Source: J038 sp036734085 (GTDB taxonomy: Bacteria > Chloroflexota > Anaerolineae > Aggregatilineales > Phototrophicaceae). From it: 7,189 nucleotides of DNA. Made by a program: the position numbers and the translations under genes. The notes below the pieces were generated by a model. The model was not told the DNA's origin. It saw only the letters and a list, made by a program, of their open reading frames with translations, and searched no databases. The DNA is taken from positions 1 through 7,189 of the forward strand of contig DAIMZF010000157.1 in NCBI GenBank assembly GCA_036734085.1, read 5' to 3'. This document shows positions 1 through 4,127 of this stretch, one piece after another (within the stretch, counting starts at the first letter, position 1; every line of letters begins with the position of its first letter).

Positions 1-101
1 TGAGCATGAATTAACGGTCTTTGGTGTCGTTTGACAATCCAGAAACAGAGTAAGCAGGGGATAGCCCGACTATTCCCTGCTTTTGTTATACGTTGCTCCA
101 T
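1..101 (-). CDS. Possible small gene running off the left edge (partial)
   Basis: The ATG at 101 lies 7 bases after the strong SD TAAGGAGGTG, and its frame is open for 33 codons to the window edge (begins MEQRITKAGNSRAIP). No family is recognised. Against a real gene, a strong hairpin at 52-82 lies inside the frame and would interrupt or end transcription, and the composition is not clearly protein-like. An ATG at 108 gives only a 12-codon frame (MAHGATYNKSRE) and is too close to the SD. The SD is the only real support, so this is a weak call. Confidence 0.25.
   Translation of the reverse strand, partial: MEQRITKAGNSRAIPCLLCFWIVKRHQRPLIHA
52..87. terminator. Strong hairpin terminator at the left end
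   Basis: Arms 52-64 and 70-82 form a 13-bp stem (AAGCAGGGGATAG with CTATTCCCTGCTT, one G-T pair) and a 5-base loop CCCGA. On the plus strand it runs into TTTTGTT, which fits an intrinsic terminator for a plus-strand gene ending left of about 50. On the minus strand the stem is followed by a looser T-rich stretch (TTACTCTGTTTCT), so it could also end the operon described here. It may be bidirectional between convergent genes. Confidence 0.6.
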
Positions 102-106
102 GTGCC

Positions 107-118
107 ATCACCTCCTTA
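107..118 (-). promoter_or_regulatory. Extended Shine-Dalgarno sequence
   Basis: TAAGGAGGTGAT matches the complement of the common bacterial 16S rRNA 3' end (ATCACCTCCTTA) over 12 consecutive bases. Its first three bases are also the TAA that ends the +1 frame of the P450-like gene, a stop/SD overlap typical of translationally coupled operon genes. ATG 101 follows at good spacing. No other ribosome binding site in the window is close to this strength. Confidence 0.6.
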
Positions 119-229
119 CATGTCGATTAAGGTAATAATGGGTTCGTTAGCGTTAATGGCATTGTTGGGTTGCCCCTGAATGCTGACAAGGAAGGCGTGA
201 TACAAAATTATGAGAATACGCCAATCATC
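116..229 (-). other. Probable out-of-frame C-terminus of the P450-like gene (+1 frame)
   Basis: The P450-like frame stops at TGA 225-227, just after YLHIAR. Reading on in the +1 frame from 229 gives DDWRILIILYHAFLVSI and then a short tail ending at TAA 116-118. Bacterial P450s usually end with a strand pair of the form WR-x(5)-RGLxxLPV a few residues after the FPDLRLA-like segment. WRILIILYHAFLVSI sits at the right distance and has the right hydrophobic pattern. I therefore read this as the true end of the ancestral gene, separated by a single extra base, a +1 slip near CGA-TGA, or a sequencing error. An independent 54-codon frame from ATG 280 also covers it, but that ATG has no ribosome binding site and overlaps the P450-like frame. 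Confidence 0.6.
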
Positions 230-944
230 GGGCGATGTGAAGATACGGCCATGTTTCAAGCATGGTCTTGACACCGACATACATTAGATCAACAAGCGGC
301 TGTGTTTTTTGGCCGAGTCCGCTAAAGGTGAGATGTGGCAACAGTTGGCGGCGCTGGAAGTCGAGCACGTCCGCGTTGGGATAGATGGCCGGGTCGCGGT
401 TGGCGCTGGCTATGCCCAGCAGAACATTGCTTCCGGCGGGGATCGTCACGCCTGCCAGAGAGAGCGCATGATGGTTTTTTCCGGCTAAGAACGGGATGGG
501 CGGCGCATAACGCAATAATTCGTCTATCGTGCGGCGCAACTGTGCCGGATGCGCCAACAGAAAAGCCCGTTGCTTGGGGTATCGTTGCAAAGCGTTTAAC
601 CCGTTGTATAGCGCCATCGCGCCGAGTTGCCAGTTATTCGCCAACGGAAGCACATAATCCGCCCACAGATTAAACTCATCTTTCATACAACACAAAAAGG
701 CGACACGCCGCGCCTGCAATGCCAGCGCATCGGCGGTTAGCTTTTTTCCAGGCATTGGCGCTGTCGATAATTGCAGGCTGTCACCCGTCAGCGCAGATTG
801 ACACAGCGTGTAATTCGCCAATACCCAAGCATCGGCACCCTGTGCATAAACCGGACGCTTGAACCCGCGTAGATAAGCATAGAATACGTCTGGCAACTCG
901 CCCTGACCGTCGCTTAAATTCACCGTGTTAATGTGTGTTTTCAT
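225..944 (-). CDS. Truncated cytochrome P450-like protein lacking the heme-ligand cysteine
   Basis: The 239-residue product is P450-derived. Residues 18-60 match the N-terminal beta region (VFYAYLRGFKRPVY, AWVLANYTLCQSAL). E142-LL-R145-YAPP is the K-helix ExxR motif, followed by LAGVTIPAGSNV, ASANRDPAIYP and DFQRR, then PHLTF at 203-207 where the heme loop begins. The loop consensus FGxGxHxCxG is replaced by FSGLGQKTQP (207-216), with no cysteine in it, so normal thiolate heme ligation is impossible. The I-helix AGxxTT motif is also absent: about 90-120 runs from a DLVADFALPL-like segment (here FNLWADYVLPL) straight into NGLNALQRYP, as if the middle helices were deleted. Typical bacterial P450s have about 400 residues. 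The ATG at 944 starts the homologous region; a weak GGAG lies 12 bases upstream inside a hairpin. ATG 962 would add six residues, and the longer reading to 1142 overlaps the previous gene. The C-terminus appears frameshifted. It is either a decaying pseudogene or a non-catalytic P450 fold; monooxygenase activity is not expected. Confidence 0.75.
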   Translation of the reverse strand: MKTHINTVNLSDGQGELPDVFYAYLRGFKRPVYAQGADAWVLANYTLCQSALTGDSLQLSTAPMPGKKLTADALALQARRVAFLCCMKDEFNLWADYVLPLANNWQLGAMALYNGLNALQRYPKQRAFLLAHPAQLRRTIDELLRYAPPIPFLAGKNHHALSLAGVTIPAGSNVLLGIASANRDPAIYPNADVLDFQRRQLLPHLTFSGLGQKTQPLVDLMYVGVKTMLETWPYLHIAR

Positions 945-947
945 GAT

Positions 948-963
948 TATGGAAAGCTCCATA
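948..963 (-). promoter_or_regulatory. Small hairpin covering the P450-like gene's ribosome binding site
   Basis: TATGGA-GCTT-TCCATA is a perfect 6-bp stem with a 4-base loop, ending three bases before the ATG at 944. The only SD-like bases (GGAG, 957-960) lie mostly in its 5' arm. In the mRNA this would hide the ribosome binding site, so low or conditional translation is inferred. ATG 962 lies inside the same stem. Confidence 0.35.
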
Positions 964-968
964 CACAG

Positions 969-1003
969 CCCCGAAAGCCAACCATAACGGATGCCTTTCG
1001 GGG
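969..1003 (-). repeat. Inverted repeat in the gap before the P450-like gene
   Basis: Arms 969-977 and 995-1003 (CCCCGAAAG and CTTTCGGGG) pair perfectly over 9 bp with a 17-base loop. The stem lies between the stop of the TSP3/SH3 gene and the hairpin at 948-963. There is no T-run on the minus-strand side, so it is not a classical intrinsic terminator. An mRNA-stabilising or processing element, or an operator, is possible. Confidence 0.5.
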
Positions 1004-1021
1004 GATTATTTACGGTAGGCG

Positions 1022-2269
1022 TTAGTGCTGAACAGCAGGCAATAACAGGCTGACAGAGCCAGATACCGGCTTCAGGATGCCTAATCCGGGGAGTGGGCTT
1101 TGCGGGTCTAGCGGTGTAATATGGACGGAATCGATATTGCACACGAGAATCGCATCATCGTTATAGGCGCATCCCGCTTCCGGCACATAGTCCGTCGCAC
1201 AAAACAGTGTCCCGCCGACAGGTGTGCAGTCCGTGCCTGTCGTGTCGGTTTGTTCTTCCGCCCAATCGCAAGACGTGTTACCGTCGCGGTCTACCACACA
1301 CAGCAAAACCGCAGGTTGGGCGGTGGCGGTGGCGTTCAACGGGCGGATGACAATGCAATCTGCCGATGTGATGGGGTCTTGGGCAAAGTTGCAGAACAGA
1401 ATATCAAGGTCTAGCATCGGGATTGCTTCCTCGTCGGGATTGCCCACCAGCACATCAAGCAACAGCAAGCCGTCATCATCGTTGACCAGCACATGCCCGT
1501 CAATCATATCAAGCGCGATGTTCTGGAGTCCGTAGGGGTGCAAGAGCAAACCACCGTCCGGTTTTTCGCTCCAATCAAACACCAGCAGATCAGATGATTC
1601 GTCTGCTTCGCCGTCGATGCCGTCAAGTTTTAGGTAGACAGCGCCAAGCGGCCCAGAATTAGGGGTTAGGATGTCGTCCGCCACAAACGGGATAACAAAG
1701 TCGCTACAGTCGCCGCCTAAGCGCACCACAGACACCCCTACCCAGCCGAGAACACCGCCGACATTAATCTGATACCAGACCGTATCTTCTTCTAACGATA
1801 CGCGCTCCGGCTCTGCTTGAAACATCACTTGTATCACGTTCACGACGGGCGCGGTCTGGTTGACGCCTAGTATGCCGATGACATCACTAGCCAGCGTCGG
1901 ATATTGTCGCACATTCACGTTAAAGTTACCGTCCGGCGATGCGACACAAATCCCATCCAAGCTCAACGGGATAAGCTGGAACGTGGGCGTTTCTTCCACA
2001 TCATCGCCTAAATCGTCATCCTGCGGCGCTGGTGTGCTATCGGTCACGGACTCGCCACCGAACGAACTTTCTATCGGCGGGCGTGGCGGTTCTTCTTCCT
2101 CAATGGGACAGCCGTTATTTTCACGCGGGCCGGGTTCAAACGGGCAAGCATCAATGCTATCGGAGAGGCCGTCGCCGTCGCTGTCACCGTCTGTTTGGGC
2201 TTGGGCGATGCTTGCCAGCATCAGCAAGCCGATCATCACAATAAGGAGAATTAGTTTTTTATTCATCAT
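1022..2269 (-). CDS. Secreted TSP3/SH3 multidomain protein with Cys-rich tail
   Basis: The 415-residue product begins with a Sec signal peptide (KK, hydrophobic 6-21, probable cleavage AQA|Q near 24). Immediately after it, residues 27-54 form a thrombospondin type 3 motif: alternating Asp (D27, D29, D31, D33, D37), then DACP and NGCP, a likely Ca2+ site closed by C42-C54. An acidic, Pro-rich linker (55-95) leads to a bacterial SH3 domain at about 104-188 (NVR 119-121, W165, GW 175-176), bracketed by C108 and C188. Residues 205-290 are a Leu/Asp-rich region I do not recognise. Residues 293-377 carry eight cysteines in spaced pairs. All twelve cysteines fall in pairs, which suits an oxidised extracytoplasmic protein. 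The tail ends in a short hydrophobic stretch but has no sortase motif or clear membrane anchor. AAGG lies 6 bases before ATG 2269 and 9 before the adjacent ATG 2266; either start is possible. A longer reading to 2329 would bury the signal peptide. Function is unknown; a surface or matrix role is inferred. Confidence 0.87.
   Translation of the reverse strand: MMNKKLILLIVMIGLLMLASIAQAQTDGDSDGDGLSDSIDACPFEPGPRENNGCPIEEEEPPRPPIESSFGGESVTDSTPAPQDDDLGDDVEETPTFQLIPLSLDGICVASPDGNFNVNVRQYPTLASDVIGILGVNQTAPVVNVIQVMFQAEPERVSLEEDTVWYQINVGGVLGWVGVSVVRLGGDCSDFVIPFVADDILTPNSGPLGAVYLKLDGIDGEADESSDLLVFDWSEKPDGGLLLHPYGLQNIALDMIDGHVLVNDDDGLLLLDVLVGNPDEEAIPMLDLDILFCNFAQDPITSADCIVIRPLNATATAQPAVLLCVVDRDGNTSCDWAEEQTDTTGTDCTPVGGTLFCATDYVPEAGCAYNDDAILVCNIDSVHITPLDPQSPLPGLGILKPVSGSVSLLLPAVQH
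1139..1300 (-). repeat. Tandem C-x(8-9)-C units in the TSP3/SH3 protein tail
   Basis: Residues 324-377 hold three cysteine pairs: C324/C334, C348/C357 and C367/C377, each in a hydrophobic-C-x(8-9)-C context with a polar turn in the middle. A looser fourth pair, C293/C305, precedes them. The pattern suggests repeated beta-hairpins each closed by a disulfide. I do not recognise a named family. Confidence 0.5.
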
Positions 2270-2275
2270 GTTTTT

Positions 2276-2279
2276 CCTT
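2276..2279 (-). promoter_or_regulatory. Ribosome binding site of the TSP3/SH3 gene
   Basis: AAGG lies 6 bases before ATG 2269 and 9 bases before ATG 2266. It rules out the longer frame to 2329 but does not separate the two adjacent ATG codons, which differ by a single Met. Confidence 0.6.
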
Positions 2280-2296
2280 GATAAGCAATCAATAGA

Positions 2297-2331
2297 TTGT
2301 GCAGAGTGAGCACCGCGCCCAATCTGCACAA
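2297..2331 (-). repeat. Inverted repeat in the gap before the TSP3/SH3 gene
   Basis: Arms 2297-2305 and 2323-2331 (TTGTGCAGA and TCTGCACAA) pair perfectly over 9 bp with a 17-base loop, between the propeller gene's stop and the next gene's RBS. No T-run follows on the minus strand. A smaller competing stem (2286-2290 with 2295-2299, CAATC/GATTG) shares bases 2297-2299 with it, so the two cannot form together. Confidence 0.5.
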
Positions 2332-2340
2332 CGTCGGGTT

Positions 2341-4056
2341 TTAAAGCGCTTGGGCGATGTAACGAACGCCGTTGACGCCTTCGGATACATAGCCGGTCAC
2401 GGTCTGCCCGTTGAGGGTGACGCTAATGCGCCACATACGATGCCCGCCATTACACACAGGCCCGCCGATGATGTCGAAGAACGTGTTCGCTGGCACTTGG
2501 TAGGATGGGAACTCGTCATTAAGGTTGATGCGGAGCGCCAGCGTACCGCCAATATTCAGCACACGCACGCCCGGCATTCCCACGCTGACCTGCTGTAATA
2601 CTGCGATGGAGCAATCGCCGTCACCAACATTGACCGGAACCGCGATTTGAAGCGGGGGCGTTGACGTTGGGACAGGTGCGATCTGTAAGGGTGGCGGTGG
2701 TGGTGTCGATGTCGGGAACGCCGCAATGCCTAGTTGTTGTGTCGGGACAATGGTAACGATTGGCGGTAATGGCGCTACGTCTTGGCTCTCATCATCGTCA
2801 TCATCTGATGAGCCAACAGGCGGGGCGACATCCACGCCGCCAGCAACCAACACGCTACCCTGACCGCTACCATCGTTTAATGAAGCAAGGTCAAAGTCTG
2901 TGCCGATGGGCGTAATATACACCACACGGAAGGAGTCGGTGCCTGCTTCGTAGATGGTGTTGCCGATGCTTGGCGTAAAGAACGGAAACTGTAGCGTGTT
3001 GCTGAACTTCATATGGCCGTCGCTAAAGTTGACGATAATAAAGCCGTCTATCGTGCCATAAAGTTCTTCATAATCCGGCGCAAACGGAATCCCTTCGCCG
3101 CCAACAGCCGGAGCAAGATGCCACATGGTCGCAAACGGTTGTTGCGCCACACGATAGGCGATCATCAAACCACCCGCCACCCAGCGCGGCGAAAAAGCAA
3201 GCGCGTCTGTTGTCGCGAAGACGGTATCCGGCGCGTCGAAATGCCCCATCATGCTTTGATACACCGCACTTGTCGTGCCGGGATTTTGTGCATCGCGCAC
3301 CACATAGAGCATCTGCCCACCGGCGGGATTTAAGACATCGAATGTCCCGATATTCGACGCGAATGTGTCGGTATACACAAGGTCGATAGACGGCATCCAC
3401 GCCAGACCCGGCCAATCAAGCACCATGTCATCCGGTACAAAGGCGTTGGGCACAAAGCGCACATGCACGCGGAACTGTCCCAGACCTTCGTCCAGATCGT
3501 ATAGCGCGACTGTCGGCAAATGCCCGTCCGGAATGTAGTTTGCGGGGATATTGGCGTGATCGCTGGTCAGTTCGCCAACCGAATCGCCCGTCGCGGTTTC
3601 AAACGCGATGACGCGCCAGTTATCCGGGCTACGCAGGCCAAACGCTACAAATTGACTATCCCATGTAAACGGGTTGCGCTCTGTCGGGATGATGATTTCA
3701 TCCGCTTGGGCTTCGTGGATTTGTACATATTCGCCTGCCTCTAGGTCATAGAAGCCGATGCCATAACGCCCGTTTTGCAATGCGCCATGCTGAACCATAT
3801 AGCGGCCATCCGGCGAGATAACCAACGACACGCCGAAGTCGCCTTCGTCAGGGAGTTGGGGGCGCGGGATGCTGGCTTGCTCTCCGACACTGTTAAGCCA
3901 ATGCAGAGTATCCGATGTGCGGTTCCAGACGATAGCGTACCAACTGGAATCAGGTAGATCAATTTGTGTTTCTGCGTGGACGGCTTGCGGTGTAAACACA
4001 CCGATGCAGACCATCAATGCAATCATGAAGCTGATAATTTGTTTCGATACAGTCAT
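2341..4056 (-). CDS. Secreted beta-propeller protein with C-terminal SH3-like domain
   Basis: The 571-residue product has a Sec signal peptide: K5, a hydrophobic core at about 7-22, and probable cleavage after VHA at 28. Residues 30 to about 405 look like a TolB/WD40-like (PD40) propeller; the clearest blade motifs are SPDGRYM (81-87), TWDSQFVAFG (131-140) and AFSPRWVAGGLMIAY (287-301). Residues 411-477 are a flexible linker with an acidic patch (SSDDDDDES, 416-424) and a duplicated PTSTPP...LQIA unit. Residues about 478-571 resemble a divergent bacterial SH3 domain of the kind found at the C-terminus of Chloroflexota surface proteins, with LALRINL, a GGPVC turn (531-535), MWRI and GYVSEG; C482 and C535 could form a disulfide. 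The start is well supported: GAGGG lies 8 bases upstream of the ATG. No catalytic motif is visible, so an envelope-associated binding or scaffold role is inferred. The exact ligand and function are not recognisable. Confidence 0.88.
   Translation of the reverse strand: MTVSKQIISFMIALMVCIGVFTPQAVHAETQIDLPDSSWYAIVWNRTSDTLHWLNSVGEQASIPRPQLPDEGDFGVSLVISPDGRYMVQHGALQNGRYGIGFYDLEAGEYVQIHEAQADEIIIPTERNPFTWDSQFVAFGLRSPDNWRVIAFETATGDSVGELTSDHANIPANYIPDGHLPTVALYDLDEGLGQFRVHVRFVPNAFVPDDMVLDWPGLAWMPSIDLVYTDTFASNIGTFDVLNPAGGQMLYVVRDAQNPGTTSAVYQSMMGHFDAPDTVFATTDALAFSPRWVAGGLMIAYRVAQQPFATMWHLAPAVGGEGIPFAPDYEELYGTIDGFIIVNFSDGHMKFSNTLQFPFFTPSIGNTIYEAGTDSFRVVYITPIGTDFDLASLNDGSGQGSVLVAGGVDVAPPVGSSDDDDDESQDVAPLPPIVTIVPTQQLGIAAFPTSTPPPPPLQIAPVPTSTPPLQIAVPVNVGDGDCSIAVLQQVSVGMPGVRVLNIGGTLALRINLNDEFPSYQVPANTFFDIIGGPVCNGGHRMWRISVTLNGQTVTGYVSEGVNGVRYIAQAL
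2641..2715 (-). repeat. Duplicated PTSTPP-LQIA unit in the propeller protein linker
   Basis: Residues 448-460 (PTSTPPPPPLQIA) and 463-472 (PTSTPPLQIA) are two copies of the same unit differing by three prolines, joined by PV. It looks like a local duplication in an extended, possibly glycosylated, wall- or surface-spanning linker between the propeller and the SH3-like domain. Confidence 0.7.
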
Positions 4057-4064
4057 TTCTTATA

Positions 4065-4069
4065 CCCTC
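4065..4069 (-). promoter_or_regulatory. Ribosome binding site of the propeller gene
   Basis: GAGGG lies 8 bases before the ATG at 4056 and fixes that start, in agreement with the signal peptide directly after it. Confidence 0.7.
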
Positions 4070-4106
4070 GTTATGTGTGTTTCACTGATATTCCTATCGT
4101 ATGGAT

Positions 4107-4127
4107 TAAGCGCTTAGAAAACGCTTA
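4107..4127 (-). repeat. Inverted repeat at the regulator's stop codon
   Basis: TAAGCG (4107-4112) pairs with CGCTTA (4122-4127) around a 9-base loop, and the second arm includes the regulator's TAA stop. The segment 4107-4116 (TAAGCGCTTA) is also a perfect 10-base palindrome by itself, which could be a protein-binding site. The stem is short and has no T-run, so a terminator is unlikely. Confidence 0.3.

Noticed and set aside
2..34. Possible C-terminus (EHELTVFGVV) of a plus-strand gene just before the hairpin at 52-82
   Set aside because: The position fits a terminator with a plus-strand T-run, but ten codons are too few to call a gene.
107..118. Plus-strand ATCACCTCCTTA as the 3' end of a 16S rRNA gene
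   Set aside because: The flanking bases do not resemble the conserved 16S 3' helix region; the match is explained by a Shine-Dalgarno on the minus strand.
945..1142. Extending the P450-like gene upstream to an ATG at 1142
   Set aside because: The extra 66 residues overlap the end of the TSP3/SH3 gene, show no P450 similarity, and cross the hairpin region; the homologous part begins right after ATG 944.
1860..2309. Plus-strand 149-codon frame
   Set aside because: It is antisense to the TSP3 and SH3 coding region; the Ser/Pro-rich product is a mirror of that gene's codons.
2270..2329. Extending the TSP3/SH3 gene to an ATG at 2329
   Set aside because: It would put about 20 charged and polar residues before a clear signal peptide, and the AAGG ribosome binding site fits 2269 or 2266.
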